Origin: a virus
DNA: 35,512 nucleotides
IMG/VR virus record: IMGVR_UViG_3300034198_004995
Location: 1-35,512 of that record
Direction: 5' to 3' (one strand)
In this document: positions 8,033 through 17,393 of the stretch, piece by piece
Position numbering within the stretch: position 1 is the first letter of the stretch
Layout: every line of letters begins with the position of its first letter
Program-made: the position numbers and the translations under genes
Notes under the pieces: generated by a model
What the model saw: the letters and a program-made list of their open reading frames with translations, nothing else
Database searches by the model: none
What the model was told of the DNA's origin: nothing

Positions 8033-8950
8033 ATGATAGCAATTAATCAAAAAGATTGTGCAACATCAATCAAAAACTTAGGACTTGCCGACTGTATTAT
8101 TCAGAACGGTAGAGTTGTAGGTAAGATTCTAACTTCGCCAGATTGGTCTATTGACACAACAAGCGGAACGTTAGATTTAGCAGCGGTTAACGACTTAATC
8201 CAAGATGGTACATTTATACCGGTATTGGGTGCAGTTGAAGCGGTAAACGGAACGCCAGAGGCTACAACAGAGGAATTTCAAGGCGGTGTTATGTCGGTTG
8301 TTCGTAATGGACTACCAATGTTTACCTTTAAATTCTTAAAAGGTTGGGGTTATGCAAGAGCGTTATACTCTTTAAACTCTTTTCAACAATATAAATTGTT
8401 GTTAGTTCACGAAGATGGTAGCATTTCTGGAACAGTAAACGGAACTACTTTTAGCGGTTTTAGTTTAGGAATGTTGAATACTGGTACTTATTTCTTTACT
8501 GATGGTTCAGTAAGTGGATATGTTAATACAGTAGTTCAAATGACTAGTACAGATGAATTTAATCTTAACGCTGCAACTATTGACAGAAGCGCATTAGGAT
8601 TTGACGCAAACCAATTACAACCAGTAACAGATATTGTTATGACTGGTAGAGCAGACGCATCAGAGGGATTAGTTTACTTCAAAGCTAAATTTGCAATGAA
8701 CCAAGCACAAAACTTAGGTGGAATTGCAATTGCTAACTTAAAAAGTACAGTTAACGGAACGGTTGATACTATTACTGCTTTGTCTTTGAGTTACAACTCA
8801 ACCACAGAGGAATGGAGTTATGAGCCTACTGCAACTTTAGTAGCAGCCGATACTGTTACAGTAGAGTTAGTGGATGGTGCTATTACGGTGGCTAAGATTG
8901 GTACTAGATACTATAAAGGAAAGACTGCAACGATTGTTACAGTAGCCTAA
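8033..8950 (+). CDS. Probable major tail tube protein
   Basis: A 305-residue, beta-rich protein upstream of the tail-chaperone region and tape measure gene, the standard position of the tail tube protein. The body contains Gly/Thr-rich strands and a segment of the kind GWGYARALYSLNSFQQYKLLLVHEDGS. The last 80 or so residues (from about 225) look like an additional small beta domain, ending in TRYYKGKTATIVTVA. It is the last gene of its unit: a terminator follows 21 bases after the stop. Confidence 0.6.
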   Translation: MIAINQKDCATSIKNLGLADCIIQNGRVVGKILTSPDWSIDTTSGTLDLAAVNDLIQDGTFIPVLGAVEAVNGTPEATTEEFQGGVMSVVRNGLPMFTFKFLKGWGYARALYSLNSFQQYKLLLVHEDGSISGTVNGTTFSGFSLGMLNTGTYFFTDGSVSGYVNTVVQMTSTDEFNLNAATIDRSALGFDANQLQPVTDIVMTGRADASEGLVYFKAKFAMNQAQNLGGIAIANLKSTVNGTVDTITALSLSYNSTTEEWSYEPTATLVAADTVTVELVDGAITVAKIGTRYYKGKTATIVTVA

Positions 8951-8971
8951 GTTTAACCTACTTAAAAAATT

Positions 8972-9002
8972 AACCTATCAATTTACATTGGTAGGTTTTT
9001 TT
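8972..9002 (+). terminator. Terminator after the tail tube gene
   Basis: AACCTATC (8972-8979) pairs with GGTAGGTT (8990-8997) with one G-U pair, loop of ten bases, followed by a T-run through 9002. It ends the head and tube operon. Its right arm overlaps the TTG box of the next promoter. Confidence 0.75.
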
Positions 9003-9013
9003 GTTTATATTTG
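8988..9013 (+). promoter_or_regulatory. Promoter for the tail operon
   Basis: TATATTTG (9006-9013) matches TAnnTTTG; TTG at 8988-8990 lies 15 bases upstream, the same spacing as at the portal promoter. The element stands between two terminator-like hairpins. Confidence 0.6.
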
Positions 9014-9046
9014 CAATAGAGAAGTAATTAATTAATTGGGAATGAG

Positions 9047-9078
9047 AAGCAATCTATATTTATGGGTTGCTTTTTTTT
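9047..9078 (+). terminator. Second terminator-like hairpin, in the tail operon leader
   Basis: Arms 9047-9056 and 9063-9072 form a 10-bp stem (two G-U pairs) with a six-base loop, followed by a T-run to 9078. It lies after the promoter at 9006 and 15 bases before the start at 9093. It may act as an attenuator or yield a short RNA. Confidence 0.6.
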
Positions 9079-9092
9079 ATAAATCAAACATT

Positions 9093-9392
9093 ATGGAAAT
9101 ATTCGGCAGACACATATTTGGAAGCGATGCACAAGAGTTTATTGATTTGTGCTTTGAGGATCAAGTGGCTTATATTGAAAAGTACACTACACAAAGAGAT
9201 AAAGAGCAAATTAAACTATTGTTAGATAACATCGCAATAAGTAAGGTTGATGAATGTTTAGATTGTAAGAAACAAAGAGAAAGCTATGGCAGTAATATCA
9301 GCAAAGGAGTGGTTACAGAGGTCGAAGTCAGTAGCGAAGATAGAAGTTTTAAGAGAGTTAGTAAACGAGGAGCTAACAAAAGAGGAAAGTAA
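9093..9392 (+). CDS. Tail assembly chaperone candidate, upstream frame (99 aa)
   Basis: A 99-residue protein beginning MEIFGRHIFGSDAQEF. The ATG at 9093 was chosen for its 'caaacattATG' context, seen at other starts here; an in-frame ATG at 9042 would add 17 residues encoded by the leader hairpin. Between the tail tube and tape measure genes, siphoviruses usually encode two chaperones that share an N-terminus through ribosomal frameshifting. This frame overlaps the next gene by 107 bases. The last 30 residues are Lys/Arg-rich. It has three Cys, two of them as CLDC. Confidence 0.6.
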   Translation: MEIFGRHIFGSDAQEFIDLCFEDQVAYIEKYTTQRDKEQIKLLLDNIAISKVDECLDCKKQRESYGSNISKGVVTEVEVSSEDRSFKRVSKRGANKRGK

Positions 9393-9744
9393 TCTTAAGC
9401 TACTAAAAGAACAAGATTATTTGCAAGGCGATATTTTTGGAGATGGTCGTTCTTATGCTTCATACAGAAGTAAGTCTTACGAGCAAGAAAAAAGAGCAAG
9501 AAACCCTATTGCTGGTGGTAAAGTAGATTTAATAAATACTGGTGCTTTTGTAGATGCTATGTATTTATTGAAGCAAAGACAAGGGCGTTATTTATTTGGA
9601 AATAAGGATAGTAAAAGAAATATATTAAAAGAGATTTACGGTGATAATATATTTGGTCTTAATCAAGCCGTATTTGACAAATTTCAAAAAGAAGTAATTG
9701 CTCCTAGATTTATTCGAGCCATAAAGTTAAAAGCTAATTTATAA
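9286..9744 (+). CDS. Tail protein, possibly the second chaperone frame (152 aa)
   Basis: The ATG at 9286 lies well inside the preceding gene, in the frame reached by a +1 or -2 shift; the frame is open back to 9262. If translated on its own it is a 152-residue basic, mainly helical protein (KEWLQRSKSVAKIEVLRELVNEELTKEE...) with an RNPIAGGKVDLINTGAF segment. That segment resembles tail proteins that contact the tube. Both an independent start and a frameshift product are possible; I saw no clear slippery heptamer. Confidence 0.6.
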   Translation: MAVISAKEWLQRSKSVAKIEVLRELVNEELTKEESNLKLLKEQDYLQGDIFGDGRSYASYRSKSYEQEKRARNPIAGGKVDLINTGAFVDAMYLLKQRQGRYLFGNKDSKRNILKEIYGDNIFGLNQAVFDKFQKEVIAPRFIRAIKLKANL

Positions 9745-10364
9745 TGCCAAAGTACGATTCTATAAAAAATATTCCTGCTGATGTATTCTTTGAAATAAAG
9801 AAAACAAATAATTTGCAATTGCTCAAACCTAAACCTAGAGAAAAGGATTTAGATAAAGTTTTTGAAATAATAGACGATGATTTCTTTACACGTTCTAAGA
9901 ATGCAGAAGCGAAAAGATATTTAGAATTATTCTCTACTATAAATTACCTTAACTTTAAAATAGCAACTCTTAAGACTACTTTACATTCATATTATTACAA
10001 CGAAACTAATTTAGAGATGCGTCAAGGATTAGCGGATGCATTAAAAGAGGGATACAATATTGATTTAGATTTAAAAGTTCCATTCGGTCAAGAAGTGCTA
10101 AGGATTTTAAATGTAGAGATTGGAGCGATTAAAAATGATTTAGTTGAAGCGCAAACGGAATTTGACAACTTAATTAAGAAAAGTCAATCACAATCTAGCT
10201 TTGATTATTTTAAATCTATTGTTGATTTGAGTACTGCTTTGCCTAATAACTCTTTGATAAATGACAGAATGACTTTATTAATTTACGTTGAGTTATGTAA
10301 TAAGGCAAAAGAGATTAGCGACAAACACGAGAATGAAAAAATATTATCTAAAATGCGTAAATAA
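9744..10364 (+). CDS. Hypothetical tail protein before the tape measure, 206 aa
   Basis: A predominantly helical, charged protein with no recognised domain. It starts in a one-base overlap with the preceding stop (TAATG) and ends the same way at the tape measure start. Its place directly before the tape measure fits a chaperone or tail assembly factor, and its C-terminus (residues 175-206) is a highly charged helix. Function is inferred from position only. Confidence 0.5.
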   Translation: MPKYDSIKNIPADVFFEIKKTNNLQLLKPKPREKDLDKVFEIIDDDFFTRSKNAEAKRYLELFSTINYLNFKIATLKTTLHSYYYNETNLEMRQGLADALKEGYNIDLDLKVPFGQEVLRILNVEIGAIKNDLVEAQTEFDNLIKKSQSQSSFDYFKSIVDLSTALPNNSLINDRMTLLIYVELCNKAKEISDKHENEKILSKMRK

Positions 10365-13054
10365 TGGCAGACTTTGTTGAAATATTATCGCCTAAGGCAC
10401 TAGAGGACTTAAGAATTGCGAACGTTGAAGTATTGACACTTATATCTAATATGGATAAAGTAGGGCAGTCAATGAAGAAAGTAAGCACTCCAAGCGGTGC
10501 TAATGATGCAGTTGCTGATTTAACTAATAAATATAAAGAGCAAGAAAAGACTATTGCATCTTTACAAAAGCAATTAATTGCATTAGAACAAGCCAAACAA
10601 CGTTATGCAAAATCTACAAAGACAGAAACTCAATTAATTTTAGATCAAGCCAAAAGCTATCAATCATTAGCAGTACAAAAAGATAAGGCAATTGCTCAAG
10701 CGGTAAAAGAGGAACAAATGTTAGCTAAGGCTAATTCATTATACAACCAAACACAACAAAAAGTCAATCAGTTAACCGCTACTTATAATGACTTAGCAAT
10801 TAAAAAAGAACTTGGTGGCAAACTTACCAATTCAGAAATAATTCAGCTATCTAAACTTACATCTGAATTAAATGTTTATCAATCGGCACTTATAAAGGTT
10901 GATAAAGATATTCAAAAGAATGGTAGAAATGTAGGTAATTATGCTAGTGGATGGAATGGACTTTCAAACTCTATTAATCAATTAAGTAGAGAAGCCCCAG
11001 CGTTTGCAAATTCGGTTCAAACTGGTTTTATGGCATTATCTAATAACTTGCCTATTTTATTTGATGAAATAAGCAAAGTAAAGAACGCTAATAAAGAACT
11101 AATTGCACAAGGTCAGCCAATTAAAAGCACTTTTATGCAAATTGCTGGTGCTATTTTCAGTTGGCAAACTTTATTATCAGTTGGCGTTACTGTTTTAACG
11201 CTGTATGGTGCTAAAATATGGGATTCAATTAGCGGTTCAAAAGCCAAAAAAGAAGCGTTAGAAAAAGAAAAGAAAGCGATTGAGGATAAAGTAGAATCGG
11301 AAAAACGTCAAAATGAATCAATAGGTCAGTCAATAGCTGCTGAACAAAACAGAGCAAGGATATTGTTTGAAATTGCTAAAAATAATGAAGTAAGCGATAA
11401 GAAAAGAAACGAAGCGTTAAAAGAATTACGTGAGCGATATGGAAAATATTTAACAGACTTAACAAACCAACAGATATTAGCGGGAGAAACCGCAAAGCAA
11501 GAAGAAAGGTTAAACAACGCCTTAATTGGTCGTGGTTATGCTTTGGCTACTCAAAACTTATTAGAACAAAACGCAACTGCTCAAATGAGTTTGCAAGTTG
11601 AATATCAAAAAACCTTAACTAAGAGTTTTAAAGAAATTAACGAATTGCGTAATTCAGATGGAAGTATTAAAAATGAAAAAAAATACTATGAAATATTACG
11701 CGCTACTGGATTAAAAAATAATGAAGCACTAAAAGTTCTTAATGATAAATTAAAGCCATTAAAAGATGAAGAAGATGTATTGTTGCAACTTTTTAAAGGT
11801 AACGCAAAATATCTTGACGCAGTTAATGAAGTAGGAAAGGCTAAAGAAAAAGTTGCTAAAAAAGACGAACAATATCAAACTAACTCTAAAAAAGCATTTG
11901 AGCAAAGCATTAAAGCACTTGAAGAACAATTAGATGGATTAGATAGATTTAGTCCAGCGTACGATACTATAAACGGTTTATTAATTATTCAAAAAGAATT
12001 ATACGATCAGCTTTTTGGAACTATAAAAAAAGGACAAAAAGAAGTTCAAGAGGGAATAATGTTAACAGATGAGCAAGTTTATTACGAATATTTTGCGTGG
12101 TTAAAACTAAAAGAAGCAACAGAGCAATATATTAAAACATTATCAAGCGGAGCAATAGAAAAAGGGTTAGATTCAATTGGATTTTCTGCTGCTAAAATGT
12201 TTTTAGACTTTGACGAACAAGGCAAAAGCACCTTTGACAAACTTATCGAGGGCGCAGATACAATGAAAGAGAGATTTGCGATAGGATTCCAAGCAATTGG
12301 GGATTTATTTCAAGACACTTTAAATTTTATGTCTCAAGGCAGTGCTGCTTATTATGCAAATAGGAGAGAGGAATTAAAGCAAGACACTCAAATTGCACTT
12401 GCTTTTGCTGAAGATTCCCAAACCGCACAAGATGAAATTAAAAGACAGGCAGCCGAAAAAGAAAAAGAATTAAGACGTAGAGAATTTAAAGCTAAAAAAG
12501 AACAAGCTATTTTTAATATTGCCATAGACACAGCTCAAGCAATTGCAGCAACTTTAGCACGTGGCGGTTTCTTTGCAATACCATTGACTTTTATTGTTGG
12601 AGCTTTAGGTCTTGCTCAAATAGCAATGGTAAGTTCTCAACAAATGCCAGCCTACAAAACTGGTACAGATAACCACATTGGAGGAAAGATGCTTGTAAAT
12701 GATGGTAGTGGTTCAAACTACAAAGAAACAATCCAAACGCCAGATGGTAAGATTTATCAACCTAAAGAGCGTAATGTAATAATGAACGCACCAAAAGGTA
12801 CTAAGGTATTTACTCACGATCAATGGCAACGTAATTTAGATAATATTTTAACTAGCAATAGCATTAACTATGCTCAACCAAATGTTGTTGTAAATAGTGG
12901 AATGAGTGATGAGCAAGTAGATAGGATTGTAAGTACTATTGCAAACAAGCAAGAAAGTCATTTATCTTTGGATAAAAGCGGAATTAAGCATTACGTTTCC
13001 AACGGACACACTACAAAAGAAATATTAAACTCACAAGTAACATTCGGTAGATAA
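10364..13054 (+). CDS. Tape measure protein
   Basis: An 896-residue protein, among the longest in the genome, rich in Lys/Glu/Gln/Ala coiled coil (about residues 50-190 and 285-600). It has hydrophobic segments near residues 257-285 and 715-760 that could insert in the host membrane. It carries the GRNVGNYASGWNGLSNSI type segment found in Bacteroidota tape measures. The tape measure sets tail length and helps DNA pass into the cell. Predicted tail length is not calculated because the coil boundaries are by eye. Start and stop overlap the neighbouring genes by one base. Confidence 0.85.
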   Translation: MADFVEILSPKALEDLRIANVEVLTLISNMDKVGQSMKKVSTPSGANDAVADLTNKYKEQEKTIASLQKQLIALEQAKQRYAKSTKTETQLILDQAKSYQSLAVQKDKAIAQAVKEEQMLAKANSLYNQTQQKVNQLTATYNDLAIKKELGGKLTNSEIIQLSKLTSELNVYQSALIKVDKDIQKNGRNVGNYASGWNGLSNSINQLSREAPAFANSVQTGFMALSNNLPILFDEISKVKNANKELIAQGQPIKSTFMQIAGAIFSWQTLLSVGVTVLTLYGAKIWDSISGSKAKKEALEKEKKAIEDKVESEKRQNESIGQSIAAEQNRARILFEIAKNNEVSDKKRNEALKELRERYGKYLTDLTNQQILAGETAKQEERLNNALIGRGYALATQNLLEQNATAQMSLQVEYQKTLTKSFKEINELRNSDGSIKNEKKYYEILRATGLKNNEALKVLNDKLKPLKDEEDVLLQLFKGNAKYLDAVNEVGKAKEKVAKKDEQYQTNSKKAFEQSIKALEEQLDGLDRFSPAYDTINGLLIIQKELYDQLFGTIKKGQKEVQEGIMLTDEQVYYEYFAWLKLKEATEQYIKTLSSGAIEKGLDSIGFSAAKMFLDFDEQGKSTFDKLIEGADTMKERFAIGFQAIGDLFQDTLNFMSQGSAAYYANRREELKQDTQIALAFAEDSQTAQDEIKRQAAEKEKELRRREFKAKKEQAIFNIAIDTAQAIAATLARGGFFAIPLTFIVGALGLAQIAMVSSQQMPAYKTGTDNHIGGKMLVNDGSGSNYKETIQTPDGKIYQPKERNVIMNAPKGTKVFTHDQWQRNLDNILTSNSINYAQPNVVVNSGMSDEQVDRIVSTIANKQESHLSLDKSGIKHYVSNGHTTKEILNSQVTFGR

Positions 13055-15708
13055 TGGCGCACCCATACGATGAAAACGGATTTAGACACTATTTAAAGTT
13101 TTACGACTTTGATATGGATTGGTACGAAATAGCAGAGCCAGTTGGTTTTGATGGTGCTAAATACGTTAAGAAGCAATTGCCAAATAGATGGACTAGAGAT
13201 GTAGAGTATTTTGCTATTGAGGGATTAACATTCCCTGATGGTTTTGTAGGTAAATTAAGTGCGCCTAGAGTTTACACACCGCAAGGAGATACTTCAAATT
13301 ATATGGATTATGGTTTTCGTTTTTTAATGGAAAACAGACGCATTAAGGGAAGCGAAATGAAAGTAGGTTATAAGATTAGCCGAAATGGTGTTGACTTTAG
13401 AGAGTTTGAACTAGACAATAGAGAAGAAGATTTAACCGATGGCGAAACGTACTACAAAGCGAAATTAGTTGAGATTGGATTAGTGGCTGACCATTTCAGA
13501 AACTTAAAAAATACTTTTAACGCATTTTCAGATAAGAATTGGAAAGACGAAACTATTATACCTATTGTACCTTTTAACTATTTGGTTAAAGCTACACCTC
13601 AAATAAATAGAAGTGTATTCAAATTGTCTAGCAATTTTCAGTACAACAGAAATAATTTACAAGAATTTACTGTATTTTTTGGTTTAAATCCAAGTCAGTT
13701 TATAGAACAAAGCGAAATTGATAATACTTTAGGTTGGATATCTCCAGCAGATTTAGTATTTAATAATTTTGGTTTGATTGAAGCGGTTATCGAAACTAAA
13801 AACTTAAAAGGAACTATTGATGTAGACTTTGATTATGAATTTAGGCGTGTAATTGCTGGAGATCCACCACTTGAATACGGTTCTATTTCTTTGAGATTGA
13901 ATATGTATGTAGGAACAACGGCTGCGGTTGATGAAAGCACTTTATTTGAAACATTCTTAACTAGAACTTCTCCGACAAGTGAAAGCAATCAAAATGGAAC
14001 AATTACTCAAAGTTATACTTTTGAGTTAGATAATTTGCCAGTAGGTCAAAAGATATTTATTTTTTATAAAATTACTTTAGGCAATAATAGACGTATTGAA
14101 TTATTATTCAGAAAAAACACAATCGAACTTGAAGCAATTAATACTGATTTAGATTTGGTTGTTCCCGCAGTTCGTTACTTTGACTTAATCAAACAAGGTG
14201 CAAAGTACGTAAATAATTTACCCGTACTATTTACTAATTTTAGTCAGTTTGAACAACAAGCGGTTTTTAGCCGTTCATTACTTGAGCAAAGAAAGGAATT
14301 ATACACAACAAATGAAAATCTACAAATGTCTTTGCAAGAGTATTGCGCTGATGTGGAAATATCAAAGGATAATTTAAACATAAGACAACACCAAGACTTT
14401 TATGAGAACAACGAAATAAGTAGCTTTTTAGTTATACCTAGTGAGGACTATACAGAGCCGTATGATGAAACGTATTTAATTAATAATATTGCTTACGGTT
14501 ATAAGAATTACGAGCAAGATCGAACATCTAAAAATACAGCACAATCTTTTCACACGTTTGCCGAGTTTTTGCCAAGGAATGAAAGAGCTGATAAAGATAA
14601 AAAAATAGAGAATGAGTTTATACGTGATCCGTTCTTAAAACAAGCTACATTCAATTTAGCAATTAGAACACCTAGCACTTCAACTGAAAAAGACGAAAAG
14701 TTATTTATTGAAGATATTGTGCCTTTAGCTCCAAATACATCGAGGGAGTTTGTTAGAACATTATTAGTTAGATGGCAAGATGGTAAATTAGAGATTTTAA
14801 ACCGAAATACGTTAGGAACGAATGACGATGCTATTTTAAATTGGAATAACATCGGTTTGGCAGTAGGTGCTGGCTTCCAAATATTAAGCGGTGCAAATAC
14901 TGGAAATTATACAATCTTTTCAATTAATGATATAGGAACTATTTTGACATTAACGCCAATAGGTAGCATATCACAAGTAAGTGGAAATTACACTATTAGA
15001 ATGAAGCATTTTTACTCTAATGTAAATTGGCAAACTAGAACAACAGAGGGATTTAGTATTGCGCCAGAGGGTTACTCAAATTTAGCTTACACAATAAAAC
15101 GTAATTTAAAGTACTGGTATTACTATTTAGCAACTGCTACAATGTACTGCAAGAAAGATATTAAAAATTCGTTCTTTAAAAACTTCGGTAAGTTAGAAAC
15201 GCAGTTATTAACTGAAACAACGCCAGTTATTGAGGATGCAACAATACTTTATGAAGATTTGTTTACGCCTTTAGTTGAGCCGATTACTATTAAAGCTAAA
15301 ATTGTTGCAGAGTATAATGATGTAGTTGACTATTTAGAGAATTACAGAACTACAAAAGGGTATGTAAGACTTTTTACACCAACAGGTAAAGTTGTAAAGG
15401 TTTACCCAAAAGACTTTCAATATACGTTAGCCACAAATGAAGCGGTAATACAAGGGGAAAAGAAGTATGAAGATGAATATTTAAGAATTACAATCGATGG
15501 AAATATAGTAAATGTAAACGATGCGCCTTATGATTTACAAGGCGTTGCCGAGTGGTTTAGAACGCAAAATGACTTCATTCAGCTTTACGATAAAAAAAGC
15601 AATCCATTGAGTAATTTTTATCGATATGATTTTGTACTTTTGAACGGTGTTAAATATAATTCTATAACAGAATTAGTTACACAATTAAACTTAGTAGTAT
15701 GGACTTAG
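13054..15708 (+). CDS. Large distal tail protein (884 aa)
   Basis: Follows the tape measure directly, where the distal tail and baseplate hub genes lie. The N-terminus (YLKFYDFDMDWYEIAEPVGFDGAKYVKKQL) and the first 200 residues resemble the start of a Dit-like domain. The centre is rich in beta strands and aromatic residues, with an SGANTGNYTIFSINDIGTILTLTP segment typical of small structural modules. It could form the baseplate ring or hub. No enzymatic motif is seen. The last ten bases overlap the next gene. Confidence 0.5.
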   Translation: MAHPYDENGFRHYLKFYDFDMDWYEIAEPVGFDGAKYVKKQLPNRWTRDVEYFAIEGLTFPDGFVGKLSAPRVYTPQGDTSNYMDYGFRFLMENRRIKGSEMKVGYKISRNGVDFREFELDNREEDLTDGETYYKAKLVEIGLVADHFRNLKNTFNAFSDKNWKDETIIPIVPFNYLVKATPQINRSVFKLSSNFQYNRNNLQEFTVFFGLNPSQFIEQSEIDNTLGWISPADLVFNNFGLIEAVIETKNLKGTIDVDFDYEFRRVIAGDPPLEYGSISLRLNMYVGTTAAVDESTLFETFLTRTSPTSESNQNGTITQSYTFELDNLPVGQKIFIFYKITLGNNRRIELLFRKNTIELEAINTDLDLVVPAVRYFDLIKQGAKYVNNLPVLFTNFSQFEQQAVFSRSLLEQRKELYTTNENLQMSLQEYCADVEISKDNLNIRQHQDFYENNEISSFLVIPSEDYTEPYDETYLINNIAYGYKNYEQDRTSKNTAQSFHTFAEFLPRNERADKDKKIENEFIRDPFLKQATFNLAIRTPSTSTEKDEKLFIEDIVPLAPNTSREFVRTLLVRWQDGKLEILNRNTLGTNDDAILNWNNIGLAVGAGFQILSGANTGNYTIFSINDIGTILTLTPIGSISQVSGNYTIRMKHFYSNVNWQTRTTEGFSIAPEGYSNLAYTIKRNLKYWYYYLATATMYCKKDIKNSFFKNFGKLETQLLTETTPVIEDATILYEDLFTPLVEPITIKAKIVAEYNDVVDYLENYRTTKGYVRLFTPTGKVVKVYPKDFQYTLATNEAVIQGEKKYEDEYLRITIDGNIVNVNDAPYDLQGVAEWFRTQNDFIQLYDKKSNPLSNFYRYDFVLLNGVKYNSITELVTQLNLVVWT

Positions 15709-16856
15709 CATTTGTCAGACTATATTTAAACGACTTTCAAAGCGCATTAAAAGGCGATGACAGTAACGATGTGCGTATTGCTAAGTATGCTTATATCCAA
15801 TTATTACCTTGTGGTATATTAAGTCAATTCAGTAGATGCAAAGATGGCGTTTCATTTGTAGGAGGTATAAAGGTTGAGCTTATTGATTCTTGCGAAACAG
15901 TTTTAGAAAATGTAACGAATTTCTTTGCCTATGATACTTTCATTCAAGATGGACTGTCGCAAATTAATTGGGAGTTTGGTAAAGTAGGCAAAGATTATTA
16001 TTACAAGCCTTTGTTTTTAAAGATAACTGACTTAGTAAACGAAAATGTTTACTATTCTAGTAGGTTTTTAATGACAAATATGGATAGTGAGCTAAGCACT
16101 AACTTTGTTTATACTGAAAACACTCGTTTCAGAGGCATACCATACGATATAAAGCCTTTTTACCAGCAAGTAAGGTTTTATAAGTGTTTCTATAAAGATT
16201 CAGCTAATACGTCTAATTTAAAGGAATACACTCAAACAAGTGGGCGTATTATGAATTATAGAAATATAACTACTTTTATAAAGTCATTTGTATTTGACAA
16301 ATTAGATATAGCTATTGACAATCGTATGAATGAAATGTTTGCTCACTCTATTGTTTACGCAAATGATGAGCGAATTAAATTACAGTCTTACGAGAGTGAA
16401 GAAATTGTTGGAGATACTAACTGGAAGTCAGCTAAAATTAGTTTAAATCCACAAGATGAGTATTTTACTTTAGGAGTTCAAGTATTAGAAGATTTAACTT
16501 TAGATTTAATACCAAGTGGTAGTTATACAGTTGATTTGTTCCCTAATGATATTGTTGGAACTTTTAACCAAGTAGTAGCGTTGGGCATTGGTACTTTAAA
16601 AATATATGACGAGTTTAATACATTAATTGTTACTTTTACAGAGGAAGATATTACGCTAGTTGATAACGAGTTTACAATCGATAACAGCGCATTTACCAAA
16701 ACATTAAAGAGTTATTACATTATAATTACAGAGGGATTATTTATTGGTTTAGGTTGTAACAGTTTCAAAGTAAGTAATATTAATGAGTTCACTTTTGAGA
16801 TAATAGGCGGACAATACGATCCAGAGGATTATGACACAACAAATGATTATACATAA
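15699..16856 (+). CDS. Minor tail protein (385 aa)
   Basis: A beta-rich, acidic structural protein in the distal tail block, overlapping the large tail gene by ten bases. It contains five to six Cys, for example in LPCGILSQFSRCKDG and KCFYKD, more than other tail genes here. It has no recognised domain. Position suggests a baseplate or fibre-attachment protein. Confidence 0.45.
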   Translation: MDLAFVRLYLNDFQSALKGDDSNDVRIAKYAYIQLLPCGILSQFSRCKDGVSFVGGIKVELIDSCETVLENVTNFFAYDTFIQDGLSQINWEFGKVGKDYYYKPLFLKITDLVNENVYYSSRFLMTNMDSELSTNFVYTENTRFRGIPYDIKPFYQQVRFYKCFYKDSANTSNLKEYTQTSGRIMNYRNITTFIKSFVFDKLDIAIDNRMNEMFAHSIVYANDERIKLQSYESEEIVGDTNWKSAKISLNPQDEYFTLGVQVLEDLTLDLIPSGSYTVDLFPNDIVGTFNQVVALGIGTLKIYDEFNTLIVTFTEEDITLVDNEFTIDNSAFTKTLKSYYIIITEGLFIGLGCNSFKVSNINEFTFEIIGGQYDPEDYDTTNDYT

Positions 16857-16859
16857 GAT

Positions 16860-17387
16860 ATGAGTACACTAGCACAAATAACCGCAGCGATAGATGATGA
16901 CATTCGCAACAAAACACCTTTAGTTCTCAAAGTTGAACACGCTGACGTTGAGCAGTTGATAACCGATGAGATGTTTCCAGATTCAGCTAAATTAGAGTGG
17001 AGTGGTTCAGCAGTAGTTGATCCAATTGCTGATATTGTCGTTAACCCATCTTTATCAACCCTAGCAAAGATTGAGTTTAAGATTTACTTTGAAAAAATAG
17101 GTAATCAAGTATTTGGCAATGGAATAATTAGAAGTAAAGAAAACAGTATTGATATTGGTACAGTTTTACTAGCTACATTTCCAACAAACACCTATAAGCC
17201 GTTAACTACACATTCAACACGCGTTCCATTAATAATGGATAATAATGCTTCTCCAGCAATGTTGCCTAATGGCTTTTTATATATTGGTGTAGCGGGTGTT
17301 AGTCAAGGATTGTTTTTTACAGGTACTTTTCCAGTATCTAATAACCGTTATTTTAATTTAAGTTTTCATTATAAAGTAGCAAATTAA
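16860..17387 (+). CDS. Small beta-rich tail protein (175 aa)
   Basis: Three bases after the previous stop. The protein begins with a helix (STLAQITAAIDDDIRNKT) and continues with short beta strands, ending RYFNLSFHYKVAN. This helix-then-sandwich layout is common in receptor-binding or fibre adaptor proteins, but there is no diagnostic motif. It belongs to the tail operon by spacing and strand. Confidence 0.45.
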   Translation: MSTLAQITAAIDDDIRNKTPLVLKVEHADVEQLITDEMFPDSAKLEWSGSAVVDPIADIVVNPSLSTLAKIEFKIYFEKIGNQVFGNGIIRSKENSIDIGTVLLATFPTNTYKPLTTHSTRVPLIMDNNASPAMLPNGFLYIGVAGVSQGLFFTGTFPVSNNRYFNLSFHYKVAN

Positions 17388-17393
17388 TAAATT

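Noticed and set aside
9036-9092. An N-terminal extension of the 9093 gene from 9036 or 9042
   Set aside because: It would be encoded by the terminator-like hairpin and its T-run, while the ATG at 9093 has the usual start context. It remains possible but is not preferred.
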